Assembly: GCA_030849805.1 (NCBI GenBank)
Contig: JASANZ010002185.1
Location: 1 to 64,000, forward strand
From: Sergeia podlipaevii
Lineage: Eukaryota > Euglenozoa > Kinetoplastea > Trypanosomatida > Trypanosomatidae
Reading direction: 5' to 3'
Length of the DNA stretch: 64,000 nucleotides
This document shows, piece after piece, positions 37,940 to 47,524 of this stretch. Both the position numbers and the translations under genes were made by a program. The notes under the pieces were generated by a model. That model did not search any database. It was not told the DNA's origin and saw only the letters and a program-made list of their open reading frames with translations. Positions within the stretch are counted from its first letter, which is position 1. The number at the start of each line of letters is the position of its first letter.

Positions 37940-39243
37940 AAGGAAAGAAAGGGGAAAGAAAGCAGGCCGGGGACACGTGATGGCTTGCTTTTGCGTGATT
38001 GTTGTTGTTTTCCGCTTTTCAAAGCGCATGCTTGCTAGCAGGCACTAAATTGTCCCCCAAGCAGAATGGAGTGTTAGGGGTTTGAAGGTATGACTAGCGG
38101 TGCGCTGCAGACACAATTATTATTATCATGATCCTTTCCCAGTGCGTGCGCGCGTGTGTGTGTATGCGTTGCGTGCTTTTGCCTAGACATTCGAAAGTTT
38201 GTTGGTGCGATTTGCTTTTGATGCTGTACTTGGGAACACATATATAGAAAACATCTTCAACGAATCTTTTAGCAGTAGAAAGGGCAATAAGAATGCAACC
38301 TACTTTGCAGTTTGCACTTTTGGACATCTTCTGAAAAGGAAAATGCAAAAGTAAGTGCGTTCTTGTCTTTAAGAAAAAAATGCTGAACTACGCCTTTCTT
38401 TTCTCTCTCTCCTGTTTATTTTTTATTCAGAAACTAGTTTATTAGCAGGCCAGCGTATTACGTTATATAGTAGAGGTGTGAACCACGCACAGCTCAGCTC
38501 AAGCAGCTCGGAGAAGGAGAGGCATACACGGGCATAGAGCAACGTGTAGTGTGTGGAGTGTCATTTTGTAGTTTGTTACAGACGCAAACTGTTTATTTAC
38601 TTCGTACCCACTTCTTTTATTTCTTTCAGCACTTTTATAGTAAGTAAGTCTCTTTTGAGATAATATTGTTCTGTTCTAGGTACAGCCGTGACACCACTCG
38701 TAAAATCGCACTCAACGCAGTACTATCTTTTAGGGCAACGCTAGAATTATTACCCTCTCTTTTTTTTTCTTTCTTCTGGGCGATTCAATATTTATTTATT
38801 TTAGTTTTCCTATTGCGTAGTTTTTTTTCGTATATATATATATATATTTTCTGAACTGTATCTTTTTTTTTTACGGTTGCATTTTTCTTCGTATTCCTTT
38901 CTTTCTTTATTTTTTTTTCTGTATATAAGAGGGGAAAACAAAAAACATACAAATCTTTTAATATATATTTTTAAAATCCGCGGTAGTGTTCCCGGAAAGG
39001 AAGTGTATGTGAGTTGAGGTGTGAAGCGGATAAGGGAGAAGGAAGAAGAGGAAGACACTACAATACTATTCGTTCGTCCCCCCTCCTCACCTACCCCCTC
39101 TTGTTTTCCTCGTCACTGATTGATTTATTGCTTGCTAGTCCTCGACCAAAAGAGGCGATAAATTTACAAGAGTACTTTTTTTGAAACGAAGAAAAAGACG
39201 AAACCTACTTTTTCCCTTTTTTTTCTTTACGTTTGCTCACGAA
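37940..39243. other. 1.3-kb spacer upstream of HAD-domain gene
   Basis: T-rich spacer with a less AT-rich patch at about 38440-38565 containing CAGCTCAGCTCAAGCAGCTC, a short-direct-repeat region. The T/C tract just before the HAD gene (39208-39237) has no AG before the ATG, so the acceptor is probably the CTAG near 39136-39139. No gene is supported. Confidence 0.55.
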
Positions 39244-41661
39244 ATGTCGACGTCCAGTTTGCTCAAGACTGTGGACATTGTGCCTGAGTTTGTGGTTATC
39301 CACAACTTCACTGAGCTGAGTACGGCAGTGAGGGGTTTGCAGTTTCCTGACGCGCAACTAAACGCGGTGAGTCCCACTTGTAACAAGGCACGCCACAGTG
39401 CTTTCCCCCCGTCCGCGTTTGGACAGTCTCCTGCGGATAAACAGGCGGTGACCTCATCTGTCGGCGCGCACCCGACTAGCAGTACAGCCTCTATTACCGT
39501 TGGCGTTCCTGAGGGGCACCCACGCTCTTTTCATAATGGCAGCGCATCGCTGCAGTGCCAATCTTCACAACCTCAGCAACGCAGTTATTCTACGCACTCA
39601 AGGATCAACCCTGATAGGAAAATACTGTGTGTGTGGGATGTAGACGATACCCTGGTGGCTTCTGGGTCTTCTGGTATTCGCCAGCATCGTGTCTTCCGTG
39701 ACTCAGAACTGCGTTCGCTCTTCAAATCCATGCAAAGCAACACACGTCACCTGCTGCTCTCACAGGGTAGCGTCGACGATGTCTTTGCTTCTGATGGCAC
39801 TGGACGCTTGCGCTTTCTCAAAGACTACTTTTACCGAGAGCCTACCACGACTACCACAGTTGCTGCGGGAGACAAGGTCTCGCAAGGTAAAGATAAAGGG
39901 AAGAACAACAATAGCAAGAGGAAGAGAAAAAAGGACAAGAGAGGCTTCGGTGGCCTGTTCGATTGCGGTGCAGGTAGCAATGAAAGAAAAGCACCATCGC
40001 AAGAGCGGGATCCTTGTGTGCTTGAGAGAGGCACAATAATGGTGCGGCTGTCGAAGATTAAGGGCTCTTCTGTGGCACCGGACGAAACAGCTTTTATGTT
40101 TAATGAAAAAAGTGAACCTCTTGGCTTTACGCAACACGGGGCTCCGCCAGATCACCGCTGGCTTGTGCTGCGACCCTGCGTGTGGGGCATCTCTTTAGCT
40201 TCCCTCAACTCTCTCATTGCTCCCTCATGTCACACTGCCTTCGTGAATGGAAAGATGTTTCGAAAAATGGACGTTGTGTGGTCACTGGCTAGCACTGGCG
40301 CCTGGGATGCTGTATTTTTCATTGACAACAACCTCTCCGAGGTCGGGGTGGTACGCTACGGTCAACAGATATCTAATCTGTATGAGTTACGTGACGCCAA
40401 TCGTATTGCGCATTTTTTCAAAGGCGAGTACCTTTTGCTTTCCGCCTCAGCGAAGCTGCGTGCACTTGAGCGCCAACACGGGAGGGATATCACAGTGCCG
40501 CCTACGGAAAGTGAAGGGCGTAGCAACGGCATGTCCATCTCAGCCGACACAATGGTGAAGCCAAACGTTGGAGCAAAGGACCCCACGGAGTCCGCGCCAA
40601 GTGTGGAGAAGGGGGTAGATACAGAAGCAATTGAAGAAACGGTGATGGGTGAAGAATATGATGAAGAGGGAAGAAGCAAGAGGGGGGTGGAGTCGGTGAC
40701 GCCTACGCTTCCCAATGGCAATATCAATGGATCTGGGGTTGTGTCGTCTACCTCCGTACCCGAGACACGCTTTGCGGCACAGCGCTCACCGACGACGGCA
40801 TCCGCGCATCCCTTCTTGCCTAGTCGTGATGCCAATGAAGATAAACTGCAGGACGGGTCGGATCTTATGTTGCTTTCTTCACCTTCCGGTGCATCATCAT
40901 CATCATTAAAAGTAGAAGAATCCTTCCGCACGGGCACGTCACCGTCGAGTCCCTCGAGTCCTGTCGCTTCATTGCGAACCGTGCAGTTAGTCATTGCCAA
41001 TTTTCACATGGACTCGGAAAAGTATCGCGTACTTTTGAAAGACGCAACCGTTTTGGCGGATGACGACATCCCCACCGCGATGCGCCGAGGAGAGGGAAGC
41101 AAAGAAAAGGAGCTCAGTGCGATTCCACAGAGGCCCGTGTCGATCTCCACGCGATACGTTGGGCAACCCACGTTCATGGGAGACACCAGCTGCACGAATG
41201 AGGAGTACGCAGCGATGGTTGCCATGTTCCTCGCGGAGGAATCTGCGATTTGCACGTACATAGACAATGATTTACGGTCCAATAACTATGTGGAGGTCCG
41301 TGCGAAGAAGGGGTGGACGCCTGATAAGCGGTTTGTCCACGTTGCTTTGTATCGCCATCCTTTGTGTATTCCACATATGCGTCAGTACTACGAATACCCC
41401 GTTCGCGAGATTGAAAAGAGACTGGTAGGTCCGCTAGATGCAGGAGGTGGTAGGACAAGTGTTGCGATTGTTCTCAAGAACGATGCTCATAGCCTCTATC
41501 AGCAGCTGTTACGGGAGAGTCTCTTTATCGATCCGTTCTTTACTGGGGATGTGTCGGTGGTGTTATTCGAAATGTACGTCTGCCCAGGAGAAATACCCAA
41601 GACGCTTTCAGATGATCTGAAGAAGAAACTCAAACGGTTTCATGAGCCAGTAAAAAAGTAG
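39244..41661 (+). CDS. HAD-superfamily domain protein (805 aa), orphan
   Basis: The frame upstream of 39244 opens with TTG, so the ATG at 39244 (MSTSSLLKTVDIV) is used. Residues 127-150 contain HAD motif I as VWDVDDTL, with Asp132 as presumed nucleophile and Asp134 as acid/base. A candidate motif II Ser occurs in HLLLSQGS, and motif IV is likely in FFIDNNLSEVG. The HAD fold appears interrupted by a basic Lys-rich insert at about residues 215-250 (KDKGKNNNSKRKRKKDKR). Residues about 425-575 are disordered and Ser/Glu-rich. The C-terminal 230 residues form a separate alpha/beta domain of unknown type (LVIANFHMDSEKYRVLL to the end). A phosphatase role is possible, but the substrate is unknown. 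Confidence 0.75.
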   Translation: MSTSSLLKTVDIVPEFVVIHNFTELSTAVRGLQFPDAQLNAVSPTCNKARHSAFPPSAFGQSPADKQAVTSSVGAHPTSSTASITVGVPEGHPRSFHNGSASLQCQSSQPQQRSYSTHSRINPDRKILCVWDVDDTLVASGSSGIRQHRVFRDSELRSLFKSMQSNTRHLLLSQGSVDDVFASDGTGRLRFLKDYFYREPTTTTTVAAGDKVSQGKDKGKNNNSKRKRKKDKRGFGGLFDCGAGSNERKAPSQERDPCVLERGTIMVRLSKIKGSSVAPDETAFMFNEKSEPLGFTQHGAPPDHRWLVLRPCVWGISLASLNSLIAPSCHTAFVNGKMFRKMDVVWSLASTGAWDAVFFIDNNLSEVGVVRYGQQISNLYELRDANRIAHFFKGEYLLLSASAKLRALERQHGRDITVPPTESEGRSNGMSISADTMVKPNVGAKDPTESAPSVEKGVDTEAIEETVMGEEYDEEGRSKRGVESVTPTLPNGNINGSGVVSSTSVPETRFAAQRSPTTASAHPFLPSRDANEDKLQDGSDLMLLSSPSGASSSSLKVEESFRTGTSPSSPSSPVASLRTVQLVIANFHMDSEKYRVLLKDATVLADDDIPTAMRRGEGSKEKELSAIPQRPVSISTRYVGQPTFMGDTSCTNEEYAAMVAMFLAEESAICTYIDNDLRSNNYVEVRAKKGWTPDKRFVHVALYRHPLCIPHMRQYYEYPVREIEKRLVGPLDAGGGRTSVAIVLKNDAHSLYQQLLRESLFIDPFFTGDVSVVLFEMYVCPGEIPKTLSDDLKKKLKRFHEPVKK

Positions 41662-42740
41662 CTGATAGTGATGGGTGAGCGAACAGGCGCGCACTATTGG
41701 AAGGCATTCATGCATACATGAGCGTGGGGAAACTTTTTTTTTTTTATAGACACGATTGCTATTGGGCAGGTGTTTATCATTACTATTGCTGTTATTGGTT
41801 AACACGAGCCAGACCTTTTTCTTTTACAGTGCGAGTGTGTAAGTATATTTTTGAAGTATGCACTGAATGCCATATGTATGTTCTCCCCTCTCTTGTGCGT
41901 GTTTCTTTTTTTTTTTTTTCGTATGTGAACGTTACTTGTGGATATATAAGCATATCTCCCGCTGATGTAGTGTTTTTCCCTCTCTCTTTTTTTTTCTTTT
42001 TTTTTTCTGTTTGCCTGCCTGTTGTTACTGTGTAGCTTCTTTGACACTTATCTTTTTCTTTCTATTGTCAACTTCTTTGTGCTCTGCGATGGTGTGTAGC
42101 TAAAGCGCTGTGCGCTTCTATGTCCGGTATTCATACATACATTTATACTGGATGTGTTTGCTGAACGGTCTGGTATGGGTGCTTACTCTCTGCCCACACA
42201 CGCCTCGGGCACAGTGTTCCGCAGCAGGAATTTGAAGGTTATCTTTTTTAAAAAAATATATATATATATATATATATGAGCGTATAGGTTTCTGCATGGT
42301 GCTGAAACCTTTTTTCCTTTTTTTTTTTCCTTTTGCAAACTTTGTTTTCTGTATTCTTGAGTAGATAGGAGGCTTGACAGTATGTTCTTGGCAGCGTTTC
42401 GTTCTATCAATGAACTGCGGGGTCCCTTTAAAACTAAAAGTTAGCTAGGAGAGGCTACTGAGTTTCGTAGTGAAGGAATTCAAAGGCACCATTACTGTTA
42501 TTACTATTATTATAAGTAATTCTTTTACTATTGTTTTCTTTTTAAAATATATATTTGCTTTGCTATGAGCTTCAGGGAGTGTATCGTCTACTTTTCTTTT
42601 GCTCATTTTTTTTTAAAGAAAAAGTAAAATTTGATTTTTTTTTTTTTGAAATGCCTGTCTGTGAGCCTATTTTTCTTCGATCTCTGTTATATCGAGTGTA
42701 TTAATGAAGGAACATGAGAGAGGTGCACTCCCTGGTATTA

Positions 42741-42808
42741 CATTTCTCCCCTCTCTCTCCTCCTCCTCCCCTCTCCACCCCCCTTTCTTATTCTTCTTTT
42801 CTTTTCAG
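42741..42808 (+). promoter_or_regulatory. Long pyrimidine tract and AG inside the large spacer
   Basis: An extended C/T tract (CATTTCTCCCCTCTCTCTCC and onward to TTTTCAG) ends with the AG at 42807-42808. It is stronger than the acceptors of several real genes here, yet no long ORF follows. It may mark an unannotated non-coding or micropeptide transcript. Confidence 0.45.
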
Positions 42809-42820
42809 GTACACACATTG

Positions 42821-42863
42821 TGCGAAACAAATGGACTATGCGAAACAAATGGACTACGAAACA
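42821..42863 (+). repeat. 18-bp direct tandem repeat
   Basis: TGCGAAACAAATGGACTA occurs at 42821-42838 and again, identical, at 42839-42856. A partial third copy (CGAAACA) follows. The unit length is a multiple of three. Confidence 0.85.
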
Positions 42864-42920
42864 GCGCATTTTTTAAAAATATATATCCGTTGTTTCCTAG
42901 CACAGTGGTTTTACTGGTAG
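42831..42920 (+). other. Candidate 29-aa micro-ORF after acceptor
   Basis: This is the first ATG after the AG at 42808. It encodes 29 residues beginning MDYAKQMDYET, so the DNA repeat becomes a six-residue repeat, and it ends in aromatic residues before TAG. It is reported only because of the strong acceptor. It is most likely non-coding. Confidence 0.12.
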
Positions 42921-43237
42921 CATCTTCCTCAATAAAATTAATGTGTGCATTTTTTTTTTTGGTGTGTGTGTGTGTGCTTGTGTGCGGTGTCAAAGGGAAG
43001 TACCGGAAATAGAGAGAGGGGGAAAGGGATAGAGAGATGCCAATTAGAATAGCATCTGTACTGGTGCTTTCAAAAGTGTTCAATCCACTGCTATATGCAT
43101 GCATACTATACATGGATAAACTTGGGAAAGAAGAAACAGTGCATACTACTGCATAGCTGTATATAGGTATACATGCGTTTTTTTTTCTCCCACTCTTTTT
43201 TCGTGTGTGTTTGCAGTTGTGCGGAATATGCCATAAA

Positions 43238-43405
43238 ATGGGAACATTGCTTAATGAAAACAAGCGCGAGGGACGTTGTGAGCGAGCACCACATGTCGCC
43301 TCCCTCCCTCTTATTTTTCTCTTTTTCATATCTCTGCACGCCTATGTGCGTTACTATTGCACAGCGGTTCAAACAGTTTTGAATCTTCGTGAGGCGCTTT
43401 TATGA
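43238..43405 (+). other. Candidate 55-aa small ORF after acceptor
   Basis: The tract CTCCCACTCTTTTTTCGTGTG and TTTGCAG (AG at 43215-43216) is followed by a two-codon ORF and then this ATG. The 55-residue product starts MGTLLNENKREG and has one hydrophobic stretch (LPLIFLFFISLHAYV). Coding is unproven. Confidence 0.15.
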
Positions 43406-44276
43406 GCGTACAATGAGAGAGGAAAATAGTGATGAGCAATATTTTTCTATACTCGAACAACAAAAAGAACCTGTCGATGGTCTTCACATATATATGAGCG
43501 TATTAAAGTTACTACTATATATTTGTTTTTTTAATCACATATTTTTGCTTTATTATTATCATTTTTTTTTAGTTTTTTTTGCTGTTGAGATTTGCTTTTT
43601 TTTTTTTGCTATATTTACGTGTAGTGAAGTTGCTATTACGTAAGAGTTGTTCATATATCTTTTTTTTTTTTTCAAAAAAAAAGTGAGTGCTCGTGAACTG
43701 ATCATTAATTTCTTCTCGAGGACAGTAACAAGGGGAACATAGCTACACGCGGCAACCATAATCACACATAAATGAGCTTGTTTTTTTTTTTCTTTGAATT
43801 TTTTTTTCAAGTTGCACTTGTGTGTATATATGTGTATGTGTGTGCTCCGCTGAAGCCAGGCAGTTCATCAAGAGAGTGAAAGGTGGGACAATCTGAGGCT
43901 GCGTCCATGCTCAATACATACCAGAAGGCAGTAAAGTCTTTGCATTTGTGGTAGTGAATGTGCTGTCTTTTTATGAGCATTCCTTGGAACGAAAGATGAG
44001 GAGGCCAGGAATATATACGTATAGCGTATTGCGTTTGCTACAGATACACTAACTTTATATTATCATTTTTTAAAATTCTTTCTTTCTTTTCCCTACTTTT
44101 TATATTTTATGCATAGCGTTGAGAAGAGGAGCGAAAGGGCGAGAGGAGGAAAGAAAGTAACTGCTCTCATTAGATTCTCTTTCTTCTTTTTTTCTATATA
44201 CATTTTGTCACCAAGTACAATATAGATTAACAATTCAATATTTTAGATATTCATTTATTTTTCTCCTTCCCTTTTT

Positions 44277-44300
44277 TTTATTATACTTTTAATACTTTAG
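44277..44300 (+). promoter_or_regulatory. Probable acceptor two bases before the kinesin-like ATG
   Basis: T-rich sequence ends TTTTAATACTTTAG with the AG at 44299-44300. The ATG is at 44303, so the leader before the added spliced leader would be only AC. Confidence 0.5.
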
Positions 44301-44302
44301 AC

Positions 44303-46945
44303 ATGCAAACATTTTGCGTCATTCCTCATAGCGCGCGCTCAGATCCATTCTTTGATGGCGTCTACGAAGACGGAGTGCGCACCCTTCACCAGAGTCGGCT
44401 GCAGTCCTTTCTTTATTCACGCGTTCTGAGCCCAGCACACGATTTAAACAAGCTCATCAACGGCCCTCTTCTTGACGCCATTCACGTTGGCCTCAGTGCG
44501 GCTCTTATTGTAGCTCTTCCCGCTCTGGAGGACGAGCCTCAGCGCTGGTCCACTCTTCGTAATGGTAGCAGCAGCAGTAGTTTAAGAGGTGGCAGCAAAG
44601 GTGAGGATGGTAGCCGGGTTGCTTTGGAGCTTTATGCTCACTATTTGCCTCTTCTATTCCGAAGCGCTGTTTCATGTCGCACTGCCACGATTTCCATGGC
44701 CACTGTCTCAGCCCATGATAGGGCAATGATGGATGAGCTTGCACCTGGGCGGCCGCGTGTGGCCAATCGGATGCAGCTCCGTCGGCTTGCTGTATCGCGC
44801 GACGCGTCAGCCTCGCAGTGGGGGGAAGTAATTCAGACTCTTGCTGCCAGACACGAAGAGTTACTAGGGAGGGGGTACAGTGGCGGCGCTGGTGGCGGTA
44901 CCAGCAGCAGCAGCAGCAACAACGACATTGCGAGGGAGACAGCGTGTGTGGTGACTGTGGACCTTGGCGAAGGTTACGGTACTGCTCTTCTGGTGGACTG
45001 CGGAAGCGACCAAGATCTCCTTCAAGCGCTAGGACTGGCTCTGCAGCCATCCCCTCTTGCTCCAGCCCATCCGCTGCAAGCTCTGCTGGAGCCAATTGTG
45101 AAGCCAGCTGTCAAGCGTTCTCGTGAGGCTACGACGCTTCTGTCGCCCAGTGTCTCTGCGGGTGCCTCTGTGCATGTGGTATGCATTCCAGATCCTACCA
45201 CCGGGAACCGTAACTCAATGCGTGTGCTGCGTTTTGCAGGGGGTTTAACTGGTACGGCAACCCCAGCAGCAGCGGCAATAACGTCTTCCTCCCCTTTTGC
45301 TCTTCACAGTGAGCAAGACACGTCTACAGCATCAGGGAAGGTTGCTGAGAGGACGACGCATCAGGCAGCATCCTCCACTTCTAATGCACAGGAATCATCA
45401 GGCTCTGACTTGAAGACCCCTGCATCTCTTCCACCCCCACCGCCTTCTCGTAGTGTTCTGAGCAAGCAGAGCGGGGTTGAGGAGCATTTGATGATGCGGA
45501 CAGCCGCCTTGGAGCGACGGCTTGCGGAGGCACTTGCCGACTCTGCTGCTTCTCGTGCCGCTCAGCGATCCGAAGAGCAGCGCACAAAGACCCTTGAGGC
45601 GCAACTTGCAGGAAAAGATAGACAACTTGAAAGTCTCAGCCACAAGTGCGAAGCAGCAGAAGAAGAGCTGGAGGAGCAGCTGCGCGTGGTGATTCCGGCG
45701 CTACGCAAGCGTGTGGCGTCGCTAGAGAAGCGCAAGGAAGTAGAACGTGTAAGCGAAAATGAACAACTTGAAGAGGCACAGGCAACCATCAGCGCACTCA
45801 AGTCAACAATTGCGGATCTTCGCTCAAGCGCAACCGAGCAGAAGCGTCGTAGTGCGGCAGAGTGGGCCACTAAGGAGGCACAGCTACGCCGTCAGCTGAG
45901 TGAGGCCCGTCAGCGAAGCGAGCAGCAAAGGAAGAGGGGAGCTTCTAGCGACCTTGCTGCTGCTTCTTCGTCTTCGTCTTCAGCGTCACGCTCTCGTTCA
46001 ATTCCAAACGCAGCAGCTGCTGGAGTTTCATCGCTCCCTTCGATAACGTCTCGCACGCCGCGCGGGCACATATATCACCCAACAGATGCTGGTTTCACGT
46101 CGCCCATAGTGAGGATGCCGGCTGAGTCTGATCAGGAAAGCGTCATTGAGGAACTACGAGCACAGAACGTCAAGCTTGCAGCGGCAATTCGAGAGTTACA
46201 AAGGCGGGAGGCGCAGCGCTCAGAGGCAGTAGCAGAAGTGGTGGATGATGATGATGATGATGGTAGGAAGGAAACGCAGCGTGACGCAGCACTGGACAGC
46301 GGTGGTGCTCCTGGGGCATGCCATAAAGCAACAGCTGTTTGCGAAGAGTGTCAAAGACTCAAGAAAGAGGTGACGCTCTACGCTGAAGAGCTGAAATACC
46401 AACGGCATGAACGGAGCCAGCTCGTTGACCTTCTTGAGCGCGTACACGCATCGCCATCGCCAACTGCAACGAAGAACGAGTGCCTGAGCAGCGATGCTAC
46501 TGACAATAAGGAGGAAAGCAATGTGTGGGTTGCGTTGACTGCGCTGTTGAAAGGGTGCGTCTCTCTTAAGGCTCAGCTGGAGAGCATTGCGGTCGCTGCT
46601 AAGCAATACGAAAGTGCCCATGTAGGATGTGGTCCTATCACTGGGCGTTTAGTGCATGAGCACGTTACCGCAGTTGAAGCCTTGGTCGCCTCCCTTCAAG
46701 ATATTGGTGCACGTCGATGCCCATCGTTTAAGCGGTTGAGTGGTAGTAGTACTGTGGTGGAAGGGTCGACGTTGACACAATGTCAGGTAGCGACGACAGC
46801 TGACTGTGAAGCACTGACGAGCGCCTTAACGTTTGAGCTAGAACGAGTAGCTCACCTGCGGGCGTTTATTCCTACCTTTGCGCAACTAGCGGTGGCAGTG
46901 GAGCATATGCGCATGTATATTGAGAATGCATCTTCTTTTTCTTGA
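44303..46945 (+). CDS. Coiled-coil protein with degenerate kinesin-like motor domain
   Basis: An 880-residue protein. Residues 1-320 run parallel to a kinesin motor in order, but with catalytic motifs lost. DPFFDGVYE at 14-22 resembles the F-x-FD-x-V-F element. ALIVALPALED stands where the P-loop AYGQTGSGKT should be, without any GKT. ACVVTVDL resembles SHAIFTI. LLVDCGSDQD (Asp232) resembles switch II LVDLAGSE. LQALLEPIV resembles the L12/alpha5 segment. MRVLRFAG at 306-313 resembles the TLRFA end of motors. Residues about 400-555 and 615-645 are coiled coil, with a Ser-rich linker between. A region at 730-880 is helical. It is probably an ATPase-dead, microtubule-binding or structural protein. 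The kinesin relation is inferred by eye from weak motifs. Confidence 0.7.
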   Translation: MQTFCVIPHSARSDPFFDGVYEDGVRTLHQSRLQSFLYSRVLSPAHDLNKLINGPLLDAIHVGLSAALIVALPALEDEPQRWSTLRNGSSSSSLRGGSKGEDGSRVALELYAHYLPLLFRSAVSCRTATISMATVSAHDRAMMDELAPGRPRVANRMQLRRLAVSRDASASQWGEVIQTLAARHEELLGRGYSGGAGGGTSSSSSNNDIARETACVVTVDLGEGYGTALLVDCGSDQDLLQALGLALQPSPLAPAHPLQALLEPIVKPAVKRSREATTLLSPSVSAGASVHVVCIPDPTTGNRNSMRVLRFAGGLTGTATPAAAAITSSSPFALHSEQDTSTASGKVAERTTHQAASSTSNAQESSGSDLKTPASLPPPPPSRSVLSKQSGVEEHLMMRTAALERRLAEALADSAASRAAQRSEEQRTKTLEAQLAGKDRQLESLSHKCEAAEEELEEQLRVVIPALRKRVASLEKRKEVERVSENEQLEEAQATISALKSTIADLRSSATEQKRRSAAEWATKEAQLRRQLSEARQRSEQQRKRGASSDLAAASSSSSSASRSRSIPNAAAAGVSSLPSITSRTPRGHIYHPTDAGFTSPIVRMPAESDQESVIEELRAQNVKLAAAIRELQRREAQRSEAVAEVVDDDDDDGRKETQRDAALDSGGAPGACHKATAVCEECQRLKKEVTLYAEELKYQRHERSQLVDLLERVHASPSPTATKNECLSSDATDNKEESNVWVALTALLKGCVSLKAQLESIAVAAKQYESAHVGCGPITGRLVHEHVTAVEALVASLQDIGARRCPSFKRLSGSSTVVEGSTLTQCQVATTADCEALTSALTFELERVAHLRAFIPTFAQLAVAVEHMRMYIENASSFS

Positions 46946-47524
46946 TAGCTGCTGTAAGAAACATATGCGTGATAGAAATAGAGAGGGGAGAGGGAAGAGA
47001 GAAGAGAGGGGGAAAAAGTCACGTGATTTAATTTTTTTTTTTTGCCTTTAGATGTTCACCTTGTATGCAAGTAGATATGGATTACATACATATATATATG
47101 TATTGTTGTTGTTTGATGCTTGTCTTCTTTTTTTTTTTTTTGCTTCTTTCAATGCAGGAAAGACTTTGTTTTTGCTTTAGAGTTAATTTTTCACAAAAGA
47201 AAAAAAAAGCTACAACAATTGATGCTCAACCCCTCTACGTTCTTCTTGTGTAAAATGGAAACCTATTTCTTTTTTTTTTTTTTGAGAAGGGAGTATTTTT
47301 TTTTCTATGCTGCTCAGCGCACTAACCCTTCTTCTATTTTTTTCTCCCTCCTCGCTATAATTTTTACGTAAACTTTTCTCAATATTCAAAAGGCACACCA
47401 CTGCCATCTACTATCTAACTGCATTGACCATACAAACACATCAGAGTCTCTCTCTCTCTCAAAAAAAAAAAAAAAGAGAGAAAGCGGAGAGGAAAAGAGA
47501 AGGAAACCAAACAAGGCAAAAGTA
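46946..47524. other. Spacer with purine-rich leader before SRR1 gene
   Basis: T-rich spacer. CACATCAG (about 47432-47439) is a plausible acceptor. It is followed by a CT run (47446-47460), 15 A residues and an almost pure purine stretch up to the ATG at 47525. No gene is supported. Confidence 0.55.

Larger units (their letters stand above)
41662..44302. other. 2.6-kb spacer, largest in the window
   Basis: This is AT-rich DNA with many homopolymers and a TA run at 42256-42277. No substantial gene is supported. It does hold two acceptor-like sites (AG at 42807-42808 and 43215-43216), each followed by a very short ORF, and an 18-bp tandem repeat. These are listed separately. A frame starting with ATG at 43413 (76 aa, hydrophobic end) is also seen but lacks a good acceptor. 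Confidence 0.6.

Noticed and set aside
38440..38565. Less AT-rich patch in the spacer before the HAD gene
   Set aside because: It holds short direct repeats (CAGCTCAGCTCAAGCAGCTC) but no ORF, RNA box or stable stem that I could support.
42256..42277. TA dinucleotide run with ATATATGAGCGTA, repeated in part at about 43489
   Set aside because: Simple-sequence TA runs are everywhere in these spacers, and the shared GAGCGTA extension is too short to mean a repeat element.
43367..43376. GGTTCAAAC, resembling a tRNA B box
   Set aside because: No A box lies at the right distance upstream and no cloverleaf can be drawn around it.
43413..43643. 76-codon frame with a hydrophobic end in the large spacer
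   Set aside because: The first 35 residues look protein-like, but the rest is poly-T translation. No convincing acceptor precedes the ATG.
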